Assembly: GCF_026222555.1 (NCBI RefSeq)
Contig: NZ_CP098511.1
Coordinates: forward strand, 3,391,501-3,455,500
Source of the DNA: Aquimarina sp. ERC-38
Lineage (GTDB): Bacteria > Bacteroidota > Bacteroidia > Flavobacteriales > Flavobacteriaceae
DNA: 64,000 nucleotides
Reading direction: 5' to 3'
Shown: positions 17,805 through 26,878 of the stretch, piece after piece
How the letters are laid out: each line of letters opens with the position of its first letter
Numbering within the stretch: position 1 is the first letter of the stretch
Made by a program: the position numbers and the translations under genes
Notes under the pieces: generated by a model
Seen by the model: only the letters and a program-made list of their open reading frames with translations
Told to the model about the DNA's origin: nothing
Database searches by the model: none

Positions 17805-19496
17805 ATGTCTGATGACAAGAAAGTGATTTTTTCCATGTCGGGAGTCACTAAAACCTTTAAAAGTGCCAATACTCCGGTACTCAAAAATATATATTTAAGC
17901 TTTTTCTACGGAGCTAAAATTGGTATCTTGGGTTTAAACGGCTCTGGTAAATCAACTTTATTAAAAATCATTGCCGGGATAGATAAAAATTTTCAGGGAG
18001 ATGTGGTTTTTTCTTCGGATTATTCAGTAGGATACCTGGAACAAGAACCTCAGTTAGATCCCGATAAAACCGTACTGGAAGTAGTCAAAGAAGGAGCGGC
18101 TGAAACGGTTGCCATCCTGGATGAATACAATAAAATAAATGATATGTTCGGCTTGCCGGAAGTCTATGAAGATGCAGATAAAATGCAAAAGCTGATGGAT
18201 AAACAGGCAGAACTTCAGGATAAAATTGATGCTAGTAATGCCTGGGAATTAGATACCAAGCTGGAAATTGCCATGGATGCTTTGCGTACACCGGACCCCG
18301 ATAAAAAAATAGAGGTATTGTCCGGTGGAGAACGAAGAAGGGTGGCCCTATGTCGTTTATTATTAAAAGAACCGGATGTGTTATTGCTTGACGAACCAAC
18401 CAACCACCTGGATGCCGAATCCGTACATTGGTTAGAACACCACTTGGCACAATATAAAGGAACGGTAATCGCTGTGACCCACGATCGGTATTTTCTTGAT
18501 AATATCGCAGGTTGGATACTTGAATTAGATAGGGGAGAAGGAATTCCTTGGAAAGGGAACTATTCTTCTTGGCTAGACCAAAAATCCAAGCGAATGGCAC
18601 AGGAATCCAAAACTGCTTCTAAACGTCAAAAAACCCTGGAACGTGAATTGGAATGGGTAAGACAGGGAGCTAAAGGTAGGCAAACCAAACAAAAGGCTCG
18701 TTTAAAGAACTACGATAAGTTGATGAGCCAGGATCAAAAACAGGTAGATGAAAAACTGGAAATCTATATTCCGAATGGCCCCCGGTTAGGGACTAATGTA
18801 ATTGATGCCAAAGGAGTGAGTAAGGCTTTTGGGGACAAGTTATTATACGAAGATCTAAACTTTACGTTACCACAAGCTGGTATTGTTGGGATCATTGGTC
18901 CTAACGGGGCGGGGAAAACGACGATCTTTAAAATGATAATGGGTGAAGAAACCCCGGATCAAGGAAATTTTGAAGTAGGTGAAACTGCAAAAATAGCTTA
19001 TGTAGATCAAAGTCATAGTAATATTGATACGGAAAAGACCATCTGGCAAAATTTTAGTGATGAGCAAGAATTAATTATGATGGGTGGAAGACAGGTAAAT
19101 TCCAGGGCTTATTTAAGTCGTTTTAACTTTAGCGGAAGCGAACAAAACAAAAAAGTAGCCACTCTATCTGGTGGGGAACGGAACCGTTTGCATCTGGCAA
19201 TGACTTTAAAAGAAGAGGGCAACGTATTGTTACTGGATGAACCTACTAATGATTTGGATGTAAATACCTTGAGAGCCCTGGAAGAAGGTCTGGAAAACTT
19301 TGCGGGATGTGCGGTAGTAATTTCTCACGACCGTTGGTTTTTAGATCGAATATGTACACATATTTTAGCTTTTGAAGGAGATTCACAGGTATACTTTTTT
19401 GAAGGAAGTTTTTCTGATTATGAAGAAAACAAGAAAAAACGTCTAGGGGGAGACCTTATGCCTAAACGAATTAAGTATAAAAAGTTGGTTCGGTAG
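17805..19496 (+). CDS. ettA: energy-dependent translational throttle EttA (ABC-F ATPase)
   Basis: A 563-residue soluble ABC-F protein with two ATPase cassettes. The first has Walker A LGLNGSGKSTLLK near 45, signature LSGGERRRVALC and Walker B VLLLDEPTNHLD. The inter-domain linker contains the EttA arm region, followed by the second cassette with IGPNGAGKTTIFK, LSGGERNRLHLA and VLLLDEPTNDLD. There are no transmembrane segments. EttA binds the ribosomal E site and gates the first peptide bond according to ATP/ADP level. Length and absence of a long C-terminal extension fit EttA rather than Uup or ARE-type ABC-F. Confidence 0.93.
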   Translation: MSDDKKVIFSMSGVTKTFKSANTPVLKNIYLSFFYGAKIGILGLNGSGKSTLLKIIAGIDKNFQGDVVFSSDYSVGYLEQEPQLDPDKTVLEVVKEGAAETVAILDEYNKINDMFGLPEVYEDADKMQKLMDKQAELQDKIDASNAWELDTKLEIAMDALRTPDPDKKIEVLSGGERRRVALCRLLLKEPDVLLLDEPTNHLDAESVHWLEHHLAQYKGTVIAVTHDRYFLDNIAGWILELDRGEGIPWKGNYSSWLDQKSKRMAQESKTASKRQKTLERELEWVRQGAKGRQTKQKARLKNYDKLMSQDQKQVDEKLEIYIPNGPRLGTNVIDAKGVSKAFGDKLLYEDLNFTLPQAGIVGIIGPNGAGKTTIFKMIMGEETPDQGNFEVGETAKIAYVDQSHSNIDTEKTIWQNFSDEQELIMMGGRQVNSRAYLSRFNFSGSEQNKKVATLSGGERNRLHLAMTLKEEGNVLLLDEPTNDLDVNTLRALEEGLENFAGCAVVISHDRWFLDRICTHILAFEGDSQVYFFEGSFSDYEENKKKRLGGDLMPKRIKYKKLVR

Positions 19497-19509
19497 ATTT
19501 TGAAATATT

Positions 19510-20105
19510 ATGAATCTAATTAAGCTATTTATTTTTTTACCATTTATACTTAACGCTCAATTTAATGATGTTTTAGTTTTCAAGGATGGAAGAAAATTAT
19601 TGGGAGAGGTTGTTCACGTAAAGAAAAATGCTATTTACAAAGAATCAAAAACATTAAAAAACAAAAGTTTAATAAAGAACTATTGTACGCTGTTACCAAG
19701 GTAATTCCTATTTATGGAAAGGATACCAAAACATTCTTTTATAAAAAGGTTAAAGGGGGTAAGGGAATTCTTATTCTTGAAAAGTTAGTTGGCGGAACTA
19801 CTGAATGTTATCGTGAACTTTCCTATGTAAATAATGCGGGTGGTCTAATGGGTTTAGGAACTGGAGGTCGTATGGGTCCGGTTTCTACTTACTATTTAGG
19901 AAGACAATCAGATAGTACAGTAATAAAAATAACACATGGACCTAGATTCAAGAAATTTAACTCAATAATTAATTCTTTCTTTAAGGAATGTCCTCAATTA
20001 CTTGAGAAGTATAACTCAGGATTCTTTAAAAAAGAAATAGAGTCATTAGTCGATATGACTAAATTTTATAATGAAACAGGGTGTACGACAAATTTCCGTA
20101 AATAG
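19510..20105 (+). pseudogene. frameshifted secreted-protein gene (or -1 programmed frameshift)
   Basis: Two plus-strand frames make one protein. The first (19510-19704) gives a signal peptide ending FILNA, then QFNDVLVFKDGRKLLGEVV. The second, one base back (-1), continues as QKFNKELLYAVTKVIPIYG to GCTTNFRK and stops at 20105. The frames join at 19656-19662, the heptamer A AAA AAC in the zero frame, which is a classic -1 slippery sequence but also a homopolymer run prone to indels. Without shifting, translation stops after 64 residues. The product would be an approximately 198-residue secreted or periplasmic protein of no family I recognise. It follows ettA by 13 bp. Inactivation, sequencing error or recoding cannot be separated here. 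Confidence 0.65.
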
Positions 20106-20324
20106 AGATTTTTATAATTTTTTAATTTCCAACATTTCTTGATTTTACTGAGTTTTTGTTTCTGAAAAAATTAAGTTATCAGCAAAACCGGAAATTTGCC
20201 GTACACCTATGAAACCTGCAACTAGGTTAAATTAAGATAATTACTTTTGAAGAGGTAATGCCACTATTAAATTTCTTAACTCGTTATATGTAAGAGTATA
20301 AAATAGTTTTGACAATAAATAAAA

Positions 20325-20906
20325 CTATAGAATAGCGATATCCGGTAATGCAACAACTTCCCCCACCTGCATATTTTCTAGATAGATACTACCTATCCGA
20401 ACCCGAACCAAACGTAAGGTAGGCAATCCTACCGCTGACGTCATTTTGCGGACTTGCCTAAACTTTCCTTCGATTAAGGTTATAGAAATCCAACTGACCG
20501 GACCGTGACGGGCATCCCGGATTTTTTTACTACGTTCCGGTAGATTCGATTTTTCTGGGAGGGCGACCACTTTGGAAGGTTTGGTCTGATATTTTTTACC
20601 ATCAAAACCTATCTCGACCCCAGTTCTTAATGTTTTAAGAATCTCTTCGGTAATTTGTCCGTCAACTAAGGCATAATATTCCTTTTCAATACCTGCACTA
20701 TTGATATGATTACTTAATTTTCCATCTGTAGTTAGCAGTAAAAGGCCTTCAGATTTTTCGTCCAGGCGACCCACAGACATCAATTTTTCCGGAAAATCAA
20801 ATAACTCACCGAGTAACTTCTTTTTACCTTGCTTTTGACCGTTATTCACAAATTGGCTTAAATACCCGTAAGGTTTATATATCTTAAAGTGATGGTGGTT
20901 CTCCAA
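20325..20906 (-). CDS. pseudouridine synthase, RluE/RsuA family without S4 domain
   Basis: A 193-residue RNA-modifying enzyme converting a uridine in rRNA to pseudouridine. The catalytic motif is GRLDEKSEGLLLLTTDG with Asp49. The later motifs are EKEYYALVDG and GKFRQVRKMTSAVGLPTLRLVRVRIG, as in the RsuA/RluB/E/F family. There is no N-terminal S4 domain, and the start (FKIYKPYGYLSQF) matches RluE, which modifies 23S rRNA U2457 in E. coli; the exact target here is inferred. Its start lies about 30 bp from the stop of the metallo-hydrolase gene... reading on the minus strand it follows that gene's neighbour region closely enough to form one transcript with it only if the promoter is upstream of 20906. 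Confidence 0.9.
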   Translation of the reverse strand: MENHHHFKIYKPYGYLSQFVNNGQKQGKKKLLGELFDFPEKLMSVGRLDEKSEGLLLLTTDGKLSNHINSAGIEKEYYALVDGQITEEILKTLRTGVEIGFDGKKYQTKPSKVVALPEKSNLPERSKKIRDARHGPVSWISITLIEGKFRQVRKMTSAVGLPTLRLVRVRIGSIYLENMQVGEVVALPDIAIL

Positions 20907-20936
20907 ATACGTAAAAATATACTTTCTTAAAAGTAA

Positions 20937-21767
20937 TTACGGTATCGCCGGATACCAATCCCATTGAATCACTTCGATATCAGGACTACCAGCATTGACT
21001 AAAGCTTTAAATTTGGAAACATCGCTTAAGCCTTCGGTACCCCGATAATGGTAAGGATATACCCTTTTAGGTTTAAAAGCAAGTACGGCATCTGCCGCCG
21101 CCTCAACTGGCATGGTATACGGCAAATTCATACAGACAAAAGCTTTATCAATATTTTCTAAGCTTCGCATTTCAGGAATATCTTCCGTATCTCCTGAAAA
21201 ATAAACACGTTCTTTTCCTAAGGTCAGTACATATCCGTTTCCTCTACCTTTATTATGAAATTTTAGGGCTTCTTCTCTTAAGTTGTACATGGGTATAGCC
21301 TCTATGGTAATCCCTTTTAGGTTTTTACTTTCACCATTATTTAAAATTATTAGCTGACTATTATAAGAAGCGGGTAGTTTTTCTGCCACGGCTTGTGGAG
21401 CTATTACTTGTGCATCGGATAAATCCAAACTATCCAGGGTTGCTATATTCATGTGATCTCCGTGAATATCTGTAATCAAAACCATATCCGGTTTTTTCTG
21501 ACCTTCAAAAGCTTTTCTACCTCCGGTTGGGTCAATATAGATTACGACATCATTATATTCTACTACCGTAGTGGCATGTTCAATAGGGGTAATGGTAGCG
21601 ACTTTTTCTTTTTCTGTAGTTTCAGTAGGTATTATTTTATTAGTTGCCAGTTCTTCATTGGTATTCTTTATTGAATCCTCTGATTTTTTAGTGTTTTTAC
21701 AGGAAGTAAAAAAAACTGTAATTAAAACAGAAATAAATAGTATGTTTTTCATAGTAACGAATTTCAT
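20937..21767 (-). CDS. MBL-fold metal-dependent hydrolase lipoprotein
   Basis: A 276-residue protein. The more natural start is the second Met (21752), giving MKNILFISVLITVFFTSC, an SPII signal with Cys18. After a Lys/Glu-rich linker comes a compact beta-lactamase-fold hydrolase like UlaG/UPF0173. It has ITPIEHATTVVEY, the metal motif TDIHGDHMN, GKERVYFSGDTED with the bridging Asp, and a terminal His in YPYHYRG. The lipid anchor puts it in the periplasm or on the outer membrane. The UlaG-like group includes lactonases and phosphodiesterases, so the substrate is unknown. It is followed 30 bp downstream by the pseudouridine synthase gene on the same strand, suggesting cotranscription. Confidence 0.87.
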   Translation of the reverse strand: MKFVTMKNILFISVLITVFFTSCKNTKKSEDSIKNTNEELATNKIIPTETTEKEKVATITPIEHATTVVEYNDVVIYIDPTGGRKAFEGQKKPDMVLITDIHGDHMNIATLDSLDLSDAQVIAPQAVAEKLPASYNSQLIILNNGESKNLKGITIEAIPMYNLREEALKFHNKGRGNGYVLTLGKERVYFSGDTEDIPEMRSLENIDKAFVCMNLPYTMPVEAAADAVLAFKPKRVYPYHYRGTEGLSDVSKFKALVNAGSPDIEVIQWDWYPAIP

Positions 21768-21816
21768 TTTCTAAAGTATTAAAACCCTCGTAGCTTAAAA
21801 ATATTTTACAAGAAGA

Positions 21817-22572
21817 TTAACTATCCACCCAGAGTTTAATAGCCATAGCTATTACCATTACTAGCAAAAAGAATTTAACCAATCCGTCTCCCTTATTTAC
21901 AGACCAACGACTGGCAATCCACCCACCACCAGCATTGCCGGCAGCCAAAATTAGACCGTATGTATAATTAACCTGGTCATTATAAATAAAAATGCTCAGG
22001 GCGGCAACAGTATATATACCTACAACTATGGCTTTTATAGCATTAGATTGAACTAAGGAAAAGCGATGTACGGTGCTTAATGCAAAAAGAATAAGGATAC
22101 CTACTCCAGCCTGGATAAAACCCCCGTAGATACCAATAAGAAAAAAGAGTATCCCACCTATCGATTTTTTTAAAAGAGTCTGTTCGGTTTTAGGTTTATT
22201 ATTAGCTGTTTTAGGTTTTACCAGCATAAAAATAACTACCAGCACCATGATAACCGCCAGTATTTTATTGAAGATTTCTTCATCCAGTGTGACTGCTATT
22301 CGGGCTCCAATTAACGAACCTATTAACGCCCAAATACCCAGGTAAAAACTAAAACGAGAAGGTTGAATACCTTTACTTTTAAATCCAGCTACAGAAGTTG
22401 CGGTTTGAATAAAAATTCCGATACGATTAGTCCCGTTAGCTACTGCCGGGGGAAGCCCTAGAAATATGAGTAGGGGCAGAGTTAATAAAGAACCTCCCCC
22501 CGCCAACGTATTTACGATTCCGGCAAAAAAACCTATTGCAATAATTAAGAAGTATACTAAAATTTCATTCAT
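21817..22572 (-). CDS. TauE/SafE-family sulfite/anion exporter
   Basis: An approximately 251-residue inner-membrane protein with about eight hydrophobic helices. The diagnostic motif is the N-terminal FFAGIVNTLAGGGSLLTLPLL with GLPPAVANGTNR, and a second copy in the C-terminal half (GGFIQAGVGILILF; SLVQSNAIKAI). I place the start at ATG 22572 (MNEILVYFLI). An upstream in-frame ATG at 22638 would add 22 residues (ISAYFSRSVVVN) lacking family similarity. The family exports sulfite, sulfoacetate or other organosulfur anions. A SulP transporter is divergently encoded next door, so sulfur anion traffic is a plausible shared theme. Confidence 0.85.
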   Translation of the reverse strand: MNEILVYFLIIAIGFFAGIVNTLAGGGSLLTLPLLIFLGLPPAVANGTNRIGIFIQTATSVAGFKSKGIQPSRFSFYLGIWALIGSLIGARIAVTLDEEIFNKILAVIMVLVVIFMLVKPKTANNKPKTEQTLLKKSIGGILFFLIGIYGGFIQAGVGILILFALSTVHRFSLVQSNAIKAIVVGIYTVAALSIFIYNDQVNYTYGLILAAGNAGGGWIASRWSVNKGDGLVKFFLLVMVIAMAIKLWVDS

Positions 22573-22720
22573 ATTTACTACTACTGAACGACTAAAGTAC
22601 GCTGAAATCTTAAGAAGTAGAAGAGTCGAATAAATCAAAAATTATCGAATTATGAATATCTAAATAAGAAGATACCGGAATTTCCGAGATTTTTATCATA
22701 CATTTATTATAGGAAAAAAC

Positions 22721-24499
22721 TTGCTTTTTATACCTATTGCTAATTATAAAAATACCGTTTTAAAGAAAATTGATCACATATTTCCGATTGCTGCTGTTTT
22801 CAGATCATATACTCGCTCTCAGTTTAAAGCAGATTTAATTGCTGGTATTACGGTTAGCATTGTTTTAATTCCTCAGGCCATGGCGTATGCTTTGCTTATG
22901 GGAGTACCTCCGATTTACGGATTGTACGCTTGTGTTTTCCCTTTATTTATTTATACGTTTTTAGGAACTTCCCGTTTATTAAGTATAGGTCCGGTAGCCG
23001 TTACTGCTATTTTAGTCATGAGCGGAGTAAGCCAACTTGCTGAACCCTTTAGTGATCAGTTTTTAAGCCTGGTTATTTTTAGTAGCTTATTAATTGGTTT
23101 ATTACAGATTATTTTGGGGGTTTTACGGATGGGCTTTTTAGTAAATTTAATTTCACAACCCGTGCTTACCGGTTTTATTTCTGCTGCAGCAATTATTATT
23201 ATCGTATCCCAATTAGGGGAAGCACTGGGTATTTCTGTGCCCTCTTTAAATACATTTCAAAGAATTCAATATACTTTTCAAAACCTACAGAACACTCATG
23301 TACTTACATTTGTAATGTGTTTACTGTCTATTTTATTGATAATGGGGTTAAGAAAATGGAAACATTCTTTTCCAGGGGCATTGTTCATTTTATTATTAAG
23401 TTCCTTAGCTACGTATTATTTTAAATTATATGATCAGGGAATTTCAGTGATTGGTGAAGTTCCAAAAGGGCTACCTGATTTTGAACTACCAGATTTTAGC
23501 TACCAAAACATGCTTACCCTATTACCTGCTGTTCTTACCATTACCTTTATAGGATATGTTGGCAGTATTGGTATTGCCAAATCCCTGGAATTAAAAAATA
23601 AAGATCACGTAATTAAACCCAGCCAGGAACTTTTAGCGCTTGGTATAGCGAAAGTGATCGGGGCTTTTTTTCAAGCAGTACCTTCCTCAGGGAGTTACAG
23701 CCGGACCGCTATTAACGACAGGGCAGGAGGTAAGACCCAAATTTCCTCATTGATCACAGCAATTTTAGTGGTTATTTCCCTTTTGTTTTTAACCACATAC
23801 TTCTATTACATTCCCAAAGCCGTACTTGCCGCTATCATTTTAGTTTCGGTATTGGGGTTAATTGATGTGAAAGAAGCGATACATTTATGGCATATTAAAA
23901 GAAAGGAATTTATCATTATGATTACTACTTTTATTGGTACGCTGATCATAGGAGTAGAGTTAGGAATTTTTATCGGTGTTTTATCAGCCTACTTTTTTCT
24001 ACAATATCACAGTTCCCGTCCGCACGTAGCTGAACTTGTAAAAATCCCTGATACGAACTATTACCGAAATATTTTAAGGTTTCCGGAAGCCCTACGTTCA
24101 GAACAATATCTAATTATCCGTTTTGATGATCAATTGTATTTTGCCAATGCTACTTATTTTAAAGATGTTATTTTAAAACATATTGGACAGCGTAGCGTAA
24201 CGCCAAAATTTTTAATCCTGGATGCAAAAAATATGCATGATATGGACACTACCGGTTTGTACATTCTGGAAGATGTATATACATATCTTGAAAACTCCGA
24301 AATACAATTATTAATCAGCGGAGCCATCGGGCCGGTTCGGGATTTTTTGCAAAGATCAGGCTTTACCGATCAGTTAGGAAGTGCGTATTATTTTATGACC
24401 ATTGCAGATGCAGTAAGTTACGTAGAAAACAAATCGGTACATACTCATACATTTACTCCAGCTGTACAGTATAACGAAAGACGTTCTTTGTTGGATTAG
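22721..24499 (+). CDS. SulP-family anion transporter with STAS domain
   Basis: A 592-residue inner-membrane transporter. The N-terminal signature is LIAGITVSIVLIPQAMAYALLMGVPPIYGLYACVF (split here by description: QAMAYALL, then PPIYGLY), followed by about twelve helices. SGSYSRTAIN is the second conserved motif. A cytosolic STAS domain follows (about 445-565, with ILDAKNMHDMDTTGL). Substrates of bacterial SulP proteins include sulfate, bicarbonate and dicarboxylates. The only start not blocked by the upstream stop is TTG 22721, preceded by AGGA at 22711-22714, so a TTG start is chosen. It is divergent from the TauE gene with about 150 bp between starts. Confidence 0.9.
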   Translation: MLFIPIANYKNTVLKKIDHIFPIAAVFRSYTRSQFKADLIAGITVSIVLIPQAMAYALLMGVPPIYGLYACVFPLFIYTFLGTSRLLSIGPVAVTAILVMSGVSQLAEPFSDQFLSLVIFSSLLIGLLQIILGVLRMGFLVNLISQPVLTGFISAAAIIIIVSQLGEALGISVPSLNTFQRIQYTFQNLQNTHVLTFVMCLLSILLIMGLRKWKHSFPGALFILLLSSLATYYFKLYDQGISVIGEVPKGLPDFELPDFSYQNMLTLLPAVLTITFIGYVGSIGIAKSLELKNKDHVIKPSQELLALGIAKVIGAFFQAVPSSGSYSRTAINDRAGGKTQISSLITAILVVISLLFLTTYFYYIPKAVLAAIILVSVLGLIDVKEAIHLWHIKRKEFIIMITTFIGTLIIGVELGIFIGVLSAYFFLQYHSSRPHVAELVKIPDTNYYRNILRFPEALRSEQYLIIRFDDQLYFANATYFKDVILKHIGQRSVTPKFLILDAKNMHDMDTTGLYILEDVYTYLENSEIQLLISGAIGPVRDFLQRSGFTDQLGSAYYFMTIADAVSYVENKSVHTHTFTPAVQYNERRSLLD

Positions 24500-24530
24500 G
24501 GTTTATTATACTCAGATGCTAGTTTATGTC

Positions 24531-25514
24531 CTACCTATCATAAACATGCAACTTCAATCCCATTCCGTAGTTGACGTGATTAATTCTGATTAGATTATTT
24601 CCTTCCGTATAGTTTTTATCAAATCGTTGCCAGGTTCGGTTTCTAAAAAATATTCTTCGGGCGAAGGTGATATTATTTTTTATTTTATTAGTAAAGGGTA
24701 GTAAAGGACGAAAGGTAGTGGGAATTTTAACAATACCGCGATTGGTTTCTACTTCATGATATTTCTTACCTTGTTGTAACTTACCGTTCTTATCCGTATA
24801 TCCCAAAACTTGTATCGATATAAAAATCCCTTCTTCAGGAATAAAAACACCCGAATCCGAAATATCTAATTCAAAGTTAGACTTACTCTTATCTGTAATT
24901 CTGAAAAAAACGTCTTTATAGGGTAAACGTTTTCCGGGAGCCCCTTTTTTATTTTTATAAAATTGCATCTTAAATTGGGTAGAGAATTGTTGTTTTTTAC
25001 CGGAAGGTCCCCGAATATCTTCCAAAAGAATTGGCAAGTACACCGATGCAATTTTAGTCCGTTGCAGAGGTATTTTCGGAAAATAAACTGCAACTTCGGA
25101 TTCTACGGTAGGTAACCAGGATTTAAAGTAGTCATTATGTACAATAGCATTTTTCTTTTTTGTCTTATACTTCCCCAGGTTCTCGGCGGTAATCAGAACC
25201 TCCTTTAATTCCGCTACTTCCTGAACTAAATTTATAATAGCAGGTAAATTTGAAGTATGTAAAGACAATTCTTTATATCCTAAAGCGGAAATATATAAGG
25301 AAGTAATATCCGGGTAGCGTTTTTTACTAAAATTAAAATCTCCGGCTTCATCAGCAAAAATACCTTGTCCGTTACCAAAAGAGATAGTAGCATAAGAAAC
25401 CGGTTGTTGCGTAGTACTATCGACTACTTTATACACTTGAGAATGTACTGGTAAATAGCAAATAAATAATAGAACACTTAAAAACAGTACTATACGTAAA
25501 GAAGGTTTGATCAT
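24531..25514 (-). CDS. secreted protein with CarboxypepD_reg-like domain
   Basis: A 327-residue exported protein. It has a signal peptide (SLRIVLFLSVLLFICYLPVHS), then a carboxypeptidase-regulatory-like beta-sandwich (VVDSTTQQPVSYATISFGNGQGIFADEAGDF, residues about 28-98, of the type that leads TonB receptors). The remaining 220 residues are beta-rich without a recognised family. The C-terminus (FDKNYTEGNNLIRINHVNYG) is not a T9SS sorting domain. Probably periplasmic or outer-membrane associated. Such stand-alone proteins are common in Bacteroidota and their role is unknown. It converges with the SulP gene across a 31-bp gap. Confidence 0.75.
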   Translation of the reverse strand: MIKPSLRIVLFLSVLLFICYLPVHSQVYKVVDSTTQQPVSYATISFGNGQGIFADEAGDFNFSKKRYPDITSLYISALGYKELSLHTSNLPAIINLVQEVAELKEVLITAENLGKYKTKKKNAIVHNDYFKSWLPTVESEVAVYFPKIPLQRTKIASVYLPILLEDIRGPSGKKQQFSTQFKMQFYKNKKGAPGKRLPYKDVFFRITDKSKSNFELDISDSGVFIPEEGIFISIQVLGYTDKNGKLQQGKKYHEVETNRGIVKIPTTFRPLLPFTNKIKNNITFARRIFFRNRTWQRFDKNYTEGNNLIRINHVNYGMGLKLHVYDR

Positions 25515-25689
25515 GGGGTAATTTATGACTTTAAATTGACTTTAAGAATTGGAATTCATAAGTGGTTTCTACAAAATCCACACCGAAAATTAAATGAAGC
25601 TTATTTAATAAATTTAGTTATATAAGGAAGCTAGCCTTAAGTACTAGCTTATCTTTACAACTTGAGAACCATTCTAAATATTACTGCTA

Positions 25690-26529
25690 TTGAGAAGAGC
25701 GATCCAATGCATGCTATTAAGTGCCTTATTTTTTACGGCAATGAATATTACAGTAAAATACTTATCCGGATTCAGTGCGGCACAATTAGTTTTTTTTAGA
25801 TCTCTCGGATCTTTGTTTTTTACCGTTCCCCTTCTCATTAAGAATAGGATTTCACCTTTAGGAAATCAAAGAAAGTGGTTAGTTCTTAGAGGGGTTGCAG
25901 GAGTAACTTCTATGGGTCTGTTTTTCTGGTCCGTACAATATCTTGCCATTGGAACTGCTGTCTCTTTAAGATATCTGGCTCCCATATTTGCCAGTATTTT
26001 TGCACTGCTTTTTTTAAAAGAAAAGATTAAAATACTTCAGTTTTTCTTTTTTGGCATTGCTTTTTCCGGTGTACTTCTAATTAAGGGATTTGATCACCAA
26101 TTACAGACTACCGGTCTGGTTTTGGTAGTTGGTTCTGCTATTTCCAGTGGTTTTGTCTATGTATTAATCAATAAAATTGGTAAACATGACCACCCTGTGG
26201 TAATCGTAAATTATTTTATGATGATCGCTGTATTTGTTGGTGGGATTTTTTCTATATTCTTTTGGCAAAAAAACCCAAATATTTCAGAACTATTAATGTT
26301 GTTGAGCCTTGGCATTTCTGGTTATTTCGGTCAGCTTTTTATGACTAAAGCTTTTCAAAGCCAGGCAACTAATAAAGTAGTTTCTTTAAAATATGTAGAA
26401 GTGCTCTTTACCCTATTAGGAGGAGTATTGCTATTAGGCGATAATTACACCTTAATCAGTTTAGTAGGAATGGTACTGGTTATTACCGGCTTGGTATTAA
26501 ACATCACCTATAAAACCAGTTCTTCATAG
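25690..26529 (+). CDS. EamA/DMT-family transporter
   Basis: A 279-residue inner-membrane protein with ten hydrophobic helices arranged as two EamA repeats. The first starts LLSALFFTAMNITVKYLSGFS and carries AQLVFFRSLGS and the AIGTAVSLRYLAPIFASIFALLFLKE signature (shown in parts). The second has GKHDHPVVIVNYFMM and ATNKVVSLKYVEVLFTLLGG. The family exports metabolites or amino acids; the substrate is unknown. The start may be TTG 25690 or ATG 25711. The latter is preceded by the purine stretch GAGAAGAG and gives a normal N-terminus, so either start is possible. Confidence 0.88.
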   Translation: MRRAIQCMLLSALFFTAMNITVKYLSGFSAAQLVFFRSLGSLFFTVPLLIKNRISPLGNQRKWLVLRGVAGVTSMGLFFWSVQYLAIGTAVSLRYLAPIFASIFALLFLKEKIKILQFFFFGIAFSGVLLIKGFDHQLQTTGLVLVVGSAISSGFVYVLINKIGKHDHPVVIVNYFMMIAVFVGGIFSIFFWQKNPNISELLMLLSLGISGYFGQLFMTKAFQSQATNKVVSLKYVEVLFTLLGGVLLLGDNYTLISLVGMVLVITGLVLNITYKTSSS

Positions 26530-26538
26530 AAAATAAAA

Positions 26539-26583
26539 ACGACCCTACCACGTTTTAACCTATAGATGTGTTACGTAGGGCCG
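26539..26583 (-). terminator. hairpin between convergent genes
   Basis: ACGACCCTAC at 26539-26548 pairs with GTAGGGCCGT at 26574-26583 with one mismatch. On the minus strand the downstream sequence is T-rich, so it probably ends the 84-residue minus-strand gene. The loop is 25 nt, longer than usual. Confidence 0.45.
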
Positions 26584-26623
26584 TTCGCCATGGGGCTAAA
26601 TAGAGTTGTGTTGTATAGGGTGG

Positions 26624-26878
26624 TTAGCTAAAATCTTCTCGTAGATAGTACATTAGTTTTGCCCGGTCGGTAAAACTTTTAATACCTAAGATTTCGCCGT
26701 TTAGTTTATTATAAACTACTTCGGCAAATAAAAAATCACAATAAAAAATACTGTAATAAAAATCCCGGTTTGCGTCGTTAACACTGAACAGGTGAATACC
26801 TTTTGACCAGATATCTCTGTATTTCGTTTGTAAATCTCTAGAGTTAAACTCTTTCTCTAATGGTGATGGTTGTATCAT
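26624..26878 (-). CDS. small hypothetical protein
   Basis: An 84-residue cytoplasmic protein I do not recognise. It is aromatic-rich in the middle (FYYSIFYCDFLFAEVVYNK), then has GEILGIKSFTDRAKLMYYLRED, resembling a small alpha/beta domain with a C-terminal amphipathic helix. No signal peptide. It is monocistronic: a hairpin lies downstream and a 700-bp AT-rich gap upstream, shared with the glycogen operon in the other direction. Good coding look (no competing frame), function unknown. Confidence 0.55.
   Translation of the reverse strand: MIQPSPLEKEFNSRDLQTKYRDIWSKGIHLFSVNDANRDFYYSIFYCDFLFAEVVYNKLNGEILGIKSFTDRAKLMYYLREDFS

Noticed and set aside
18232..18600. Minus-strand frame of 122 codons within ettA
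   Set aside because: Lies opposite strongly conserved ABC motifs; the protein has no recognisable domain.
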